Made by a program: the position numbers and the translations under genes. From Streptococcus suis (GTDB lineage Bacteria; Bacillota; Bacilli; Lactobacillales; Streptococcaceae), in contig NZ_JAIMEP010000002.1 in NCBI RefSeq assembly GCF_019794555.1, positions 62,001 to 126,000 of the forward strand: a DNA stretch of 64,000 bases. The letters are read 5' to 3'. Positions 16,631-24,855 of the stretch are shown piece after piece. A model generated the notes under the pieces. It did not search any database and was not told the DNA's origin. It saw only the letters and a program-made list of their open reading frames with translations. Position 1 is the first letter of the stretch; each line of letters starts with the position of its first letter.

Positions 16631-18550
16631 TTAAGCTAACTTGTGGAACATATGCCGAACCTTATCTATACGGCTATTCGGGCGGCGGGGTTGGCAAATA
16701 AATTTACCAATAGCTGGCTGGTATCCTTTTAACTCTGTCAAGCAGACTCCCTGCCCATTTGTGAAATAAGTTAAATCGTTCCTGTATTCTTGAATACATC
16801 TAGCAGGGATTTCTCCTTTCAGAATGACCTCGTCATTCTTTATCTGAGTACTTACAATATCTGCACAATACCTTGGAGCATCATGATACGCCCGTGAGAG
16901 ATATTCCTGCGGTGCATAAATTTCAAAGTGGAGATATGGCTCTAATAGTTCTGTCCCTGCTTTTTTTAAAGCCTGCTCCAATACGATAGGGGAAAGCAGC
17001 CGAAAGTCTGCGGGGGTACTTACAGGACTATAATACAATCCATATTCAAAACAGATTTTACAGTCTGTCACTTTCCATCCATACAGCCCCTGCTCGCAGC
17101 CATAAAGAACCCCCTCCATAACCGCATTTTGGAACGATTGATTTAAATATCCAAGTGAAACTCTGCTTTCATACTGCACTCCGCTTCCAATAGGGAGCGG
17201 CTCTATGGACAACCCGACAGAAGCCCAGAAAGGATTTGGCGGGACTTCTATGTGGATGGTATATTCTGCTTTTCTAAGCGGTCTTTCCATATATATAACA
17301 GTAGGCTCTTTTATTTCTGCCTCCACATGATATTTTTCCTCAAGGATGGCACAAATGACTTCCATCTGCACATTCCCCAAAAAAGAAAGTATAATCTCAT
17401 GCGTTGTAGTATCCACATAATATTTTAAAAGAGGGTCGCCATCTGAAATTTCTGTAAGTGCCCCAAGCAATATTTCCCGCTGTTCAGATTTCTTTACTGC
17501 AATCGTTGTTTGGAGCATAGGGAGAGGATTTTCAATAAATTTTCTCTGCGGCAACAGCATTTCGTTCCCCAAAATACTGTTTAGCTGCAAAACATCATTT
17601 GGTAAAATTACAATATCACCAGAGCAGGCTGTATCGGATGAATATAATTCACCGTTTGTCGGAACACACATCTCTGTGATTTTTATTTTCTCTTTTTCAG
17701 ATATTTTAATAACATCCCTCAAATGCAATGTTCCGCTATATATACGCACATAAACAAAACGCCGCCTTTTCTCTGAATATTCAATCTTAAAAACCTGCCC
17801 GCATAGTTCAGATTGACCTTCAGGCGTTGATGAATAAAACTTACTGGCAATCACTTCTATAAGCTGCCGAATCCCCAGATTGTTTTTAGCACTTCCGTGA
17901 TAAACGGGAAATAACGTTCCGTTTTGGAATCTCCTGTTTTCTTCCTGTTCCAGTTCTGACATTTTAAACGGTTTCCCTGACATATATTTCTCTAATAGTT
18001 CATCGTTTCCCATAATTACCGCATCCCACTGTTCCATATCGTCATTGTCCGTTACATTTATATGGGGATGCTGCCCAACCTTTTGCTTCACTATAATTTC
18101 CGAAGAAAGCTTTGCTTTCATTTCTTGATATACCATTGGCAAATCAATCCCCTCTTGGTCAATTTTATTGATGAAAAAAATTGTCGGAATCTTCATTGTC
18201 TGTAGTGCATGAAACAGTATACGGGTCTGTGCCTGTATGCCATCCTTTGCAGAAACTAATAATACTGCTCCGTCTAATACGGATAAAGAACGGTATACTT
18301 CCGCCAAAAAATCCATATGGCCTGGCGTATCTATAATGTTGACTTTTACATCCTCCCACTGAAAAGATGTCACTGCTGTCTGGATAGTGATTCCCCTTTG
18401 ACGCTCCAAATTCATTGTATCTGTCCTTGTTGTGCCTTTATCTACGCTCCCTGGTTCTGCAATTGCACCACTGGTATACAATAAACTCTCCGTTAATGTT
18501 GTCTTTCCTGCGTCAACGTGAGCCAGAATGCCTAAGTTAATTATTTTCAT
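16631..18550 (-). CDS. tet(O): Tetracycline resistance ribosomal protection protein Tet(O)
   Basis: Translational GTPase of 639 residues that removes tetracycline from the ribosome. It has the EF-G-like motifs AHVDAGKTT (10-18), DTPGHMDF and NKID, and ends with the conserved [18 protein letters not shown] tail of this class. The whole length reads as Tet(O) (for example [19 protein letters not shown]), without the Tet(W) or Tet(32) blocks of known mosaics; a few N-terminal residues (GSVDKG) are shared with Tet(M). It is preceded by an attenuator leader and followed by the KTR gene. Codon use and GC differ from the recombinase/mobilisation backbone, suggesting it joined as cargo. Confidence 0.96.
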   Translation of the reverse strand: MKIINLGILAHVDAGKTTLTESLLYTSGAIAEPGSVDKGTTRTDTMNLERQRGITIQTAVTSFQWEDVKVNIIDTPGHMDFLAEVYRSLSVLDGAVLLVSAKDGIQAQTRILFHALQTMKIPTIFFINKIDQEGIDLPMVYQEMKAKLSSEIIVKQKVGQHPHINVTDNDDMEQWDAVIMGNDELLEKYMSGKPFKMSELEQEENRRFQNGTLFPVYHGSAKNNLGIRQLIEVIASKFYSSTPEGQSELCGQVFKIEYSEKRRRFVYVRIYSGTLHLRDVIKISEKEKIKITEMCVPTNGELYSSDTACSGDIVILPNDVLQLNSILGNEMLLPQRKFIENPLPMLQTTIAVKKSEQREILLGALTEISDGDPLLKYYVDTTTHEIILSFLGNVQMEVICAILEEKYHVEAEIKEPTVIYMERPLRKAEYTIHIEVPPNPFWASVGLSIEPLPIGSGVQYESRVSLGYLNQSFQNAVMEGVLYGCEQGLYGWKVTDCKICFEYGLYYSPVSTPADFRLLSPIVLEQALKKAGTELLEPYLHFEIYAPQEYLSRAYHDAPRYCADIVSTQIKNDEVILKGEIPARCIQEYRNDLTYFTNGQGVCLTELKGYQPAIGKFICQPRRPNSRIDKVRHMFHKLA

Positions 18551-18648
18551 GTGATTTTCCTCCTATCAACACCCAAAAAAGGGCATAAAAATACCCAGTG
18601 ATAAATACTCCTATCACTGGGTAAATAACTCCAATAGCCCCAAAACAC
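18547..18648 (-). CDS. Putative tet(O) leader peptide
   Basis: A 33-codon frame starting GTG at 18648 reads [20 protein letters not shown]... and ends in a TGA that overlaps the tet(O) ATG (ATGA). The segment PSDxSIYHW resembles the leader of Tn916 tet(M), where ribosome movement on the leader relieves an attenuator. The start has no good RBS and a 5-codon frame (MPENI) ends just before it, so the exact start is uncertain. Confidence 0.55.
   Translation of the reverse strand: MFWGYWSYLPSDRSIYHWVFLCPFLGVDRRKIT
18586..18623 (-). promoter_or_regulatory. Transcription attenuator in the tet(O) leader
   Basis: A perfect 12-bp stem, TACCCAGTGATA with TATCACTGGGTA (18592-18603, 18612-18623), followed on the minus strand by TTTTT (18587-18591), inside the leader frame and about 40 bases before tet(O). 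It has the layout of the tet(M)-type attenuation device. Confidence 0.85.
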
Positions 18649-18916
18649 TTATATGTTTTCGGGCATATAAAATTACATGATAAAAGTATTATTAAACTGG
18701 GTACAAAAAACTAAGCCCCATATTAAAAGTGAAACGGGACTGCTACTTTTTGTTCCCACTATCAAATTGACAGTTTATTTAAGAATACCTTGCCGCATAT
18801 TTATTAACTCCTTGTATAATACTGAATCTAATTATATTCCTTAACCCTTTATTTGTCAAGCTGACAAACTAAAGCAGAAAAAGCGGCAGGATTTCCCCCT
18901 GCCACTAATCATCTGT
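18649..18916. other. Upstream region of tet(O)
   Basis: AT-rich non-coding region between tnpV and the tet(O) leader. Stretches such as CTTAGTTTTTTGTACCCAGTTTAA on the minus strand resemble the region upstream of Tn916 tet(M). A candidate promoter (TTGTAC, 17 bases, TTATCA) is present; evidence is weak. Confidence 0.45.
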
Positions 18917-19291
18917 TTATGCAAAAATAATTTCCTTTTCCACAATCTCCCTCGCACAAGCCCTTATGTTATTGAGGCATCCTGTCCATTCTAAGGCGTT
19001 TTCTGCCTTTAGCTGTTCCGTTATGCCCTGTGCCTGTTTCATACCCTCTATGAGCCTTTCAAAGCGTTCCTGTGCCTGTCTGTTGATGTCGGCAAGGTAG
19101 GCGTTTAGCCTGCCGCTTGTAAGAAGATTGGTGTATGTAACTTTACGGTACTGTTTTAGATAATCTAAATGCCGTTGCCCCCAGATGCCTATTGCCTGTT
19201 CTTCTTCGGCGGGTACAGTTAAGCACGGTATCAAATAATCCCCTTGCCTTTCGTATTTGCCGCCCAGTTCCTCAAATAATGATTTTGCCAT
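18917..19291 (-). CDS. tnpV: TnpV family protein
   Basis: A 124-residue helical, charged protein beginning MAKSLFEELGGKYERQGDYLIPCL with the family core GIWGQRHLDYLKQYRKVTYTNLLTSGRLNAYLADINRQAQERFERL. This is the transposon-encoded TnpV protein of Tn4451-like elements, of unknown exact role. It is the outermost gene at the right end, 58 bases inside the attachment core, separated from tet(O) by about 370 bases. Confidence 0.88.
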   Translation of the reverse strand: MAKSLFEELGGKYERQGDYLIPCLTVPAEEEQAIGIWGQRHLDYLKQYRKVTYTNLLTSGRLNAYLADINRQAQERFERLIEGMKQAQGITEQLKAENALEWTGCLNNIRACAREIVEKEIIFA

Positions 19292-19325
19292 TGTCTGTTA
19301 CCTCCACATTCTTTTTTATTTTGAA

Positions 19326-19349
19326 TGTCCGCAAAATCCGTCCTACATC
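19326..19349. other. Right attachment junction and terminal repeat of the mobilizable element
   Basis: The GA core is at 19348-19349 on the minus strand (junction GGTGATGATGTAGGACG). The inverted copy of the terminal repeat, TGTCCGCAAAA, is at 19326-19336, again 11 bases from the core. Joining flank to flank gives the uninterrupted codons V-M-S-W-D of the transposase. Confidence 0.85.
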
Positions 19350-19810
19350 ATCACCTCAGGTAGGGTATTCCAATCCGTTTCAAACTTGAACTCATTAAGC
19401 TTTCTCATAACTGATGATGTTGAGATAGATAGCCTGTGTGCAATATGTGTCATTGCTTGATTTTCGATGAGTAATTGTGCGATTTTCTGGTTAACAGCGA
19501 CAGATATTTGATGGTTTTTCTTAACAAGAGGAGTTTCAGCGACCGCCAATTTCCCACATTCTTTACACTTGAAACGACGCTTTTTAAGGCGGATAAGGAG
19601 TGGATAACCAGCAGTTTCTAGGTAGGGAATTTTTGATGCTTTCTGGTAGTCGTACTTAGCCATTTGTCCCTTGCATTCTGGACATTTAGGAGCCATGTAA
19701 TCCAAGTAACCGTGGAGTTCTAAGTGAGTTCCCATATCATATTCATCAGTGATAGTGATATTTTTGTCTTTAATTCTGAGAAAATTTGTGATAAGATTTA
19801 GTTGTTCCAT
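19348..19810 (-). pseudogene. ISL3 transposase, N-terminal half (split gene)
   Basis: From ATG 19810 (MEQLNLITNFLRIKDKN) it encodes 154 residues: an N-terminal zinc ribbon (CPECKG ... FKCKECG), then a helix-turn-helix (HQISVAVNQKIAQLLIENQAMTHIAHRLSISTSSVMRKL), ending LPEVM at the insertion point. The frame runs only two codons into the mobile element before a stop. An in-frame extension upstream to 19882 has no support and enters the inverted repeat region. Its other half is at 7551-8345. Confidence 0.92.
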
Positions 19811-19911
19811 ATGAGTCTTTCTAAAATGATAGTTTGAGCACTTTTCATTATAGGTCATATGGGACTTTTTTTCTATACTCAAAAAGGCTCCATAATCTCC
19901 ACGGTGGTTTT

Positions 19912-19935
19912 ACCCACTACAGAAATTATAGAGCC
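19912..19935. repeat. Right terminal inverted repeat of the ISL3-family element
   Basis: Begins ACCCACTACAG and ends AGAGCC; complements the left end at 18 of 24 positions. Confidence 0.92.
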
Positions 19936-19943
19936 GTTTTTGC
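19936..19943. repeat. 8-bp target site duplication, right copy
   Basis: GTTTTTGC, identical to 7509-7516. Confidence 0.95.
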
Positions 19944-20353
19944 ATGCAAAAAAAGCCCGGCCAACTGACCAAGCTTTTCAGGAGATTATGAAAAATATTT
20001 AGGATTGGGAGTGGGACAGAACTCAAATAATCATAGAGAGTTCGTCAACAAGTTCATATTTCCAGTTGTTGAGCTGAAACAGTATGGGGATAGACTGTTT
20101 CACTCCCACCCCCGCACAGCTCAAACTGTCTGGGAGACAGTTTGAGGTTGGAGATGAAGCGAACTCTGTTCGCATCAGTCGTAGAGGTCAGATGTGGAGT
20201 GTAAAACACGAATTGCTGAGATTTGCTTCGCAAATCTTATCTCCAACCTTTAACAGTCCACTGGACTGTTAAACACAATCAACCACTGCGCTGAGATGTT
20301 GACTCCACTTTAGAGAAGTGAGGCTATTATAACGTCCCCTCCTTTTTATCTCA
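19944..20353. repeat. Hairpin-rich intergenic repeat
   Basis: About 400 bp without a gene. It contains several strong hairpins: 20120-20130 with 20136-20146 (11 bp), GCGAAC/GTTCGC at 20159-20173, AGATTTGC/GCAAATCT at 20219-20237, and the near-perfect 25-bp palindrome 20249-20273 (TTTAACAGTCCA arm). It resembles dispersed intergenic repeats of S. suis; parts recur near 60.4 kb. Confidence 0.6.
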
Positions 20354-21418
20354 TCAGTCTTGGGACTGATTCTCTTCTTTTTTTGCAAAATAATCTCGGA
20401 CAATTGGCGCGACTTCTTTTCCGTAGAGTTCGATAGCACGGAGGACATCTTCATGTGGCATAGATCCGATTGGGAGATGGAGGAAGAAACGGTCCAAGTC
20501 AAGTGTTTCAATAGTCTTGATAATTTTTTCAGCGACTCGTTTTGGATCTCCGACGATGGTTGCACCTTCGTCTGTCAGAGAGTAGAGATATTGCGCCTTT
20601 GTCATTTCGCTCCAATGTGGACGGTCTTTTGCAATATTATTGGTCACAACTTTAGTAGGATGGAAATAATCTTCTACTGCTTTGTCATGGTCGTCTGCAA
20701 TCCAACCCCAAGAATGGGCTGCAACTTTCGTTTTCTTTGGATCATGACCTGAGTTGCGGGCTACCTTACGATAGGCATCCGCCAAAGGTTTAAAGCGATG
20801 GGCACCTGCACCAATGACTGCATACACAATAGGCAGGCCTTTCTTAGCAATCTTGATGGTGGATTCTACATTGCCCCCAGTTGCCACCCAAATGGGAAAA
20901 TCTTCCTGAACAGGACGTGGATAGACTGGCTTGTTATCGACTGACTGTGTAAAATGCCCATCCCACTTGAGATTGGTTTCCTTGTCGATTTCCAGAAGCA
21001 TATCCAGCTTTTCATCGAAGAGTTCTTCATAGTCGTGGAGATCATAGCCAAACAAGGGGAATGACTCCGTAAAGGAACCTCGACCCGCCATGATTTCCGC
21101 TCTGCCATTTGACAAAGCATCAATGGTGGTATACTGCTGATAGAGCCTTACAGGGTCCATGGAGGAAAGGATTGAAACTGCTGATGTTAGTTTGATATGC
21201 TTGGTATTGACGGCACCAGCTGCCAGCACAATCTCAGGTGCAGAAACCGCAAAATCTTCGCGGTGATGCTCTCCAATTCCATAAACATCAAGCCCCACCG
21301 CATCGGCTAGCTCTATTTCTTTGACTAGTTGGCGAATCCGCTCGTCGTGGCTGTAAGTTTCCCCAGTTTTTTCTAGTGGAGTTGTTTCGCCAAATGTTGA
21401 AATGCCTAATTCTACCAT
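20354..21418 (-). CDS. LLM-class flavin-dependent oxidoreductase
   Basis: Luciferase-like monooxygenase family protein of 354 residues (TIM barrel, FMN-dependent). Visible family features: MVELGISTFGETTP start, GIGEHHREDFAVSAPEIVLAAGA (about residues 47-69), RAEIMAGRGSFTESFPLFGYD, and PIWVATGGNVES. The RBS AAGGAG is correctly placed before ATG 21418. It stands alone, facing the hairpin-rich repeat downstream; the physiological substrate cannot be inferred. Confidence 0.92.
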   Translation of the reverse strand: MVELGISTFGETTPLEKTGETYSHDERIRQLVKEIELADAVGLDVYGIGEHHREDFAVSAPEIVLAAGAVNTKHIKLTSAVSILSSMDPVRLYQQYTTIDALSNGRAEIMAGRGSFTESFPLFGYDLHDYEELFDEKLDMLLEIDKETNLKWDGHFTQSVDNKPVYPRPVQEDFPIWVATGGNVESTIKIAKKGLPIVYAVIGAGAHRFKPLADAYRKVARNSGHDPKKTKVAAHSWGWIADDHDKAVEDYFHPTKVVTNNIAKDRPHWSEMTKAQYLYSLTDEGATIVGDPKRVAEKIIKTIETLDLDRFFLHLPIGSMPHEDVLRAIELYGKEVAPIVRDYFAKKEENQSQD

Positions 21419-21502
21419 GATGTGTTCTCCTTTGAAATCACTATTTCTTAATTGATGCGTTTATTTTATCTCTAATTAGTGATAAAGTCAATTGATTTGC
21501 TC

Positions 21503-21534
21503 AAAAAAGAAAAACGACTAGGGTAACCTAATCG
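21503..21534 (-). terminator. Terminator of the MacAB-like operon
   Basis: CGATTAGG/CCTAGTCG stem (one G-T wobble) with a 4-base loop and, on the minus strand, TTTTTCTTTTTT. Confidence 0.8.
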
Positions 21535-21545
21535 TTCCTGTTGTA

Positions 21546-22796
21546 TTACTCATAACGCAGAGCTTCAATCGGATCAAGTTTCGAAGCTTTATTGGCTGGT
21601 AATACCCCGAATACTATACCAACAATTGCAGAAAAGGCCAGGCTACCAAGTACAACTGGTATGGAGATTTCTGCCGTCATATTTTCCCCCATCACCTTTG
21701 TAGCGTTGAGAATAAACACGATAGTTTGGGCAATAGCTAAACCGATCGCTCCCCCCAGAGTAGTCAGCACCATCGCTTCAATCAAGAATTGCAAGAGAAT
21801 ATTTCCTCGGGTTGCTCCCAGTGCTTTTCGGAGACCAATTTCACGAGTTCGCTCAGTGACAGAAACCAACATAATATTCATGACACCAATACCACCAACA
21901 AGCAAAGAGATCCCTGCAACTGCTCCTATAAACATTGTGACACCAGCCATCTCACTTCTAAAGGAATCCAGCATAGCTGACATATCATAAATGTCATATC
22001 TTGCTTCTTTCAAGCCAGTAACTTTCGTTAAATAATCTGCTGCTGCTTGACCAACTTCCCCTGCACGACTAACATCATCTACGTGAACATAGAGACCGCT
22101 ATTCTCATTTACTCCCATTTCCGTAGCCAATTGAGTGTTGGTCATAATGGCATTCCCACCAGAGTTCATTCCGTAAAGGGCTGAGCCAGCTTGTGGATCT
22201 TTATAGACACCAACGACAAGGTAAACGTTTTGATTCACACTAACTGTTTGGTTAAGGGCCGCATCCATACTACCAAAAAGTTTTTCAGCTAAATTGACAT
22301 CTAACATCATAATGCGCGAATATCGAGAATAATCATTTGGCATAAACTTTCTACCAGCCAATATCTCTAACTCTTTCACATCAAAATAGGATTGACTAAC
22401 ACCATTTATAAAGACATTATCAGCTTTCTTACTCCCTACAGATACTTCAGCAGTATTTGAAAAACTAATATAGTAATTACTAATCCCATCAATTTCTAAT
22501 AAGCCCTGAAGTATCGCATCTGTCAAATCAGGTTCTTCTTCCATTGACATTTCACCACCAGTTGTATAGAAAAAGCCACCACTATTGACTTCCTCTTCTC
22601 CAAAAATTGGGGAAAAGTAGACCTGTACATTGTTTTGGTCTCCAGCAAGAGCTTTTTCAATACTCTTACTCATACCAGATCCCAAGGCAACGATGATAAC
22701 CACGGCCGCCACACCAATAATAATCCCCAACATGGTCAGTAAAGAACGCATTTTATGTGCGAGGATTGATTTTAAGGCAAATTTCCAATTTTCCAT
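21546..22796 (-). CDS. MacB-type ABC transporter permease
   Basis: Permease of 416 residues with the MacB architecture: N-terminal membrane helix (about 17-40; MRSLLTMLGIIIGVAAVVIIVALG), a large extracytoplasmic MacB_PCD domain, then an FtsX domain with three helices (GGIGVMNIMLVSVTERTREIGLRKALGA). It is the last gene of a three-gene operon after its ATPase and membrane-fusion-like subunit and directly abuts the ATPase gene. Such tripartite-like systems in Gram-positives (YknXYZ type) export peptides or toxic compounds. Substrate unknown. Confidence 0.93.
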   Translation of the reverse strand: MENWKFALKSILAHKMRSLLTMLGIIIGVAAVVIIVALGSGMSKSIEKALAGDQNNVQVYFSPIFGEEEVNSGGFFYTTGGEMSMEEEPDLTDAILQGLLEIDGISNYYISFSNTAEVSVGSKKADNVFINGVSQSYFDVKELEILAGRKFMPNDYSRYSRIMMLDVNLAEKLFGSMDAALNQTVSVNQNVYLVVGVYKDPQAGSALYGMNSGGNAIMTNTQLATEMGVNENSGLYVHVDDVSRAGEVGQAAADYLTKVTGLKEARYDIYDMSAMLDSFRSEMAGVTMFIGAVAGISLLVGGIGVMNIMLVSVTERTREIGLRKALGATRGNILLQFLIEAMVLTTLGGAIGLAIAQTIVFILNATKVMGENMTAEISIPVVLGSLAFSAIVGIVFGVLPANKASKLDPIEALRYE

Positions 22797-23492
22797 TTAA
22801 ATCTCCTCTCTACGTCTATCTTCAGTAATGACACCGTCTCGTAAAACAATCGTCCGTTTCGCATATGCAGCGATTTCAGGTTCATGAGTTACCATAATGA
22901 TTGTCTTACCTTCATTATTGAGTTCTATTAATAATTCCATAATCTGCTGACCGGTCTTCGTATCCAAAGCACCTGTTGGTTCATCAGCAAGAATAATCGC
23001 AGGAGTATTTACTAAGGCACGCGCAATAGCTACCCGCTGTTTTTGACCACCTGATAATTCAGACGGTAAATGGGTCATACGCTCTGCCAATTCGACCTTC
23101 TCTAGGTATTGCTTGGCCAATTTTTTTCGTTTTGCTGAAGGAACACCCGCATATATCAACGGCAATTCAACATTTTGTAATGCATTTAATTTAGACAACA
23201 AGAAGAATTGTTGAAAGACAAAGCCGATTTGATCATTTCGAACTGAAGCTAATTTTTTCTCAGATAACTGACTAACTTCCTCCCCCTCCAACCAATAATT
23301 GCCTGAACTAGAGCGATCTAATAAACCTATTATGTTCATTAAAGTGGATTTACCAGAGCCGGATGGCCCCATAATCGCTAGAAATTCACCTTCTTCTACT
23401 TCTAAGTCAATATCTTTAAGGACTCGAAGTTCTTGATCACCATTTCTATAGGACTTATTGATATTGGTCAGCTTAATTAGCTGGTTCTTCAT
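22797..23492 (-). CDS. MacB-type ABC transporter ATP-binding protein
   Basis: ATPase of 231 residues, LolD/MacB class. Walker A GPSGSGKST at 42-50, signature LSGGQKQRVAIARAL near 143, Walker B IILADEPTGALD. Its start overlaps the upstream adaptor gene by 20 bases, and its end abuts the permease ATG, so all three are one transcription unit. Confidence 0.95.
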   Translation of the reverse strand: MKNQLIKLTNINKSYRNGDQELRVLKDIDLEVEEGEFLAIMGPSGSGKSTLMNIIGLLDRSSSGNYWLEGEEVSQLSEKKLASVRNDQIGFVFQQFFLLSKLNALQNVELPLIYAGVPSAKRKKLAKQYLEKVELAERMTHLPSELSGGQKQRVAIARALVNTPAIILADEPTGALDTKTGQQIMELLIELNNEGKTIIMVTHEPEIAAYAKRTIVLRDGVITEDRRREEI

Positions 23493-24636
23493 AGGCTTCT
23501 ACCTCTTTTCCATCTTCTAAGTCCAATGTTGGGTATGAAATGACATGATCTCCAACTGCCAATCCTGTTTGCACTTCCTGATTTATCGCGTCAGCATTTC
23601 CTAAAGTAACTTCTACTTTTTTAGCCTTCCCATCTACAATTGTCCAAACAAATGTCTTATCTTCCTCATAAACAACCGCTGTCACAGGAACCAATATATT
23701 TTTGCTTGTATTCACTACTTCAATATTCACAGTGAACCCTTGTTTCAAATCCCCAACTTCACTAGTTAGAGCAACCTTGAAAGGATATTTTGCACCACTT
23801 CCGCTTGTTGCACCGGGAACTGCACTAGCTTCTTGGTCTGTCGCAGGATAATTTGAAATATAGGAAATTTTCCCATCCCAAGTTTGGTCTGGATATACTT
23901 TTGTAGTCAATTTGACTGCTTGATCAGTAGCGATATTTGCCAAATCATACTCAGTTAAGTTGCCTTTTACTTGTAGACTTGCTTGATTCACGATGTGAAT
24001 GACTGTTTGACTACCTGTTGCATTTTTAGAAACAGACTTATTCACTTCCACAACGGTTCCTGAAACTGTACTGGTTACTGTCGCCTCTAAAACTGCTGTG
24101 TAAGCTTTATCCACAGCCGCCTGTGCATCGGCATAGGCATCGTTAAGATCAGCTAGCTGTGAATCATATGATTGTTGGGAAGTTGACTGAGTGTCTTCGC
24201 CTGTTGTAGCATCAGCTGGAACGGTGACAGTCTGATAATTCAGTTGCAACTCATCAATTTGACGCCCAACCTTATCTCGTGCACGAACAGCTGAATCAAG
24301 AGCAGATTGTAGTTCTGTACTGTCGTAACGAAGTAGAGCTGTTCCTGCTTCAACTTGGCTACCTGGCTCAACTAGAATCTCACTAATGTCGCCCTTAGAA
24401 GGGTCGTAATAAACATATTGTTCCTCAGCAGCTGAAACCACACCAGTCAATAGGGTAGATGAAGCAATTGAACCCTCTTGAACGACTTGATAACTCAAAC
24501 TTGTAGGCATCGTTTCATCACTAACAGTCGACCCACCCATGACACCTGAGTACAATAATGCTCCTCCAACGAGTGCAACAGCTGCAACACCCAATCCAGA
24601 AAACAAAGCAATTTTAGCCTTTTTTGACTTTAACAT
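23473..24636 (-). CDS. MacA/RND-type efflux adaptor subunit
   Basis: Membrane-fusion-protein family, 387 residues. One N-terminal membrane anchor (about 9-29), a lipoyl/barrel-sandwich half (GDISEILVEPGSQVEAGTALLRYD), a coiled-coil hairpin (ALDSAVRARDKVGRQIDELQ ... AQAAVDKAYTAV), the second barrel half (STVSGTVVEVNKSVS) and C-terminal beta domains. First gene of the operon with the ATPase and permease. It would bridge the extracytoplasmic domain of the MacB-like permease. Confidence 0.92.
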   Translation of the reverse strand: MLKSKKAKIALFSGLGVAAVALVGGALLYSGVMGGSTVSDETMPTSLSYQVVQEGSIASSTLLTGVVSAAEEQYVYYDPSKGDISEILVEPGSQVEAGTALLRYDSTELQSALDSAVRARDKVGRQIDELQLNYQTVTVPADATTGEDTQSTSQQSYDSQLADLNDAYADAQAAVDKAYTAVLEATVTSTVSGTVVEVNKSVSKNATGSQTVIHIVNQASLQVKGNLTEYDLANIATDQAVKLTTKVYPDQTWDGKISYISNYPATDQEASAVPGATSGSGAKYPFKVALTSEVGDLKQGFTVNIEVVNTSKNILVPVTAVVYEEDKTFVWTIVDGKAKKVEVTLGNADAINQEVQTGLAVGDHVISYPTLDLEDGKEVEAYEEPAN

Positions 24637-24791
24637 AGATCTCTCCTTTTAGTTTGTGAAAAACATACTTATTTTGTGTTAAATATATAATACACCAATA
24701 CATCGATTTATGCAAGTGTTTTCCTAATTATTTTACAAAAAAAATGAGGATAAGCCCACTTACACTTTTGTAAGAAATCCGTAGCGGATTT

Positions 24792-24820
24792 TTGATTGAC
24801 ACTCACAAAAACGTTACAAT
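24792..24820 (+). promoter_or_regulatory. Promoter of gor
   Basis: TTGATT (24792-24797), 17-base spacer, TACAAT (24815-24820), 36 bases before the gor start. Confidence 0.6.
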
Positions 24821-24855
24821 GAATGTAGTAAAACTATTGAGTTGGGAGGATATTC

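Larger units (their letters stand above)
8345..19349. mobile_element. Tn4451-like integrative mobilizable element carrying tet(O)
   Basis: About 11.0 kb inserted at a GA dinucleotide within the ISL3 transposase gene. All its genes are on the minus strand: tnpV, tet(O) with leader, a KTR gene, three sigma-like regulators, a RepA-like ATPase, MobV relaxase with oriT, parB, ydbC, a hypothetical gene and a large serine recombinase. Serine recombinase, MobV, TnpV and the GA target match the Tn4451/Tn4453 group. No type IV secretion or coupling protein genes are present, so transfer would need a helper. The backbone looks higher in GC than the flanks, indicating transfer from another Firmicute. Confidence 0.9.
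7517..19935 (-). mobile_element. ISL3-family insertion sequence (1,416 bp), split by an 11-kb mobile element
   Basis: Terminal inverted repeats (7517-7540, 19912-19935) are flanked by perfect 8-bp direct repeats GTTTTTGC. Removing the inserted 11,003 bp leaves 1,416 bp with one transposase gene of about 418 codons, a normal size for IS1167-like ISL3 elements of streptococci. It landed in the terminator downstream of lysS, so it probably caused no gene disruption there. Confidence 0.92.

Noticed and set aside
16631-18550. Mosaic tet(O/W/32/O)
   Set aside because: No block of Tet(W)-like residues was seen; the protein reads as Tet(O) throughout, with only a few changes in the N-terminus. A nucleotide alignment could still show small mosaics.
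8345-19349. A self-transmissible ICE
   Set aside because: Relaxase, oriT and recombinase are present, but no coupling protein, VirB4-like ATPase or other secretion genes; hence mobilizable only.
19811-19882. Upstream extension of the ISL3 transposase
   Set aside because: No RBS; the usual start is MEQL at 19810.
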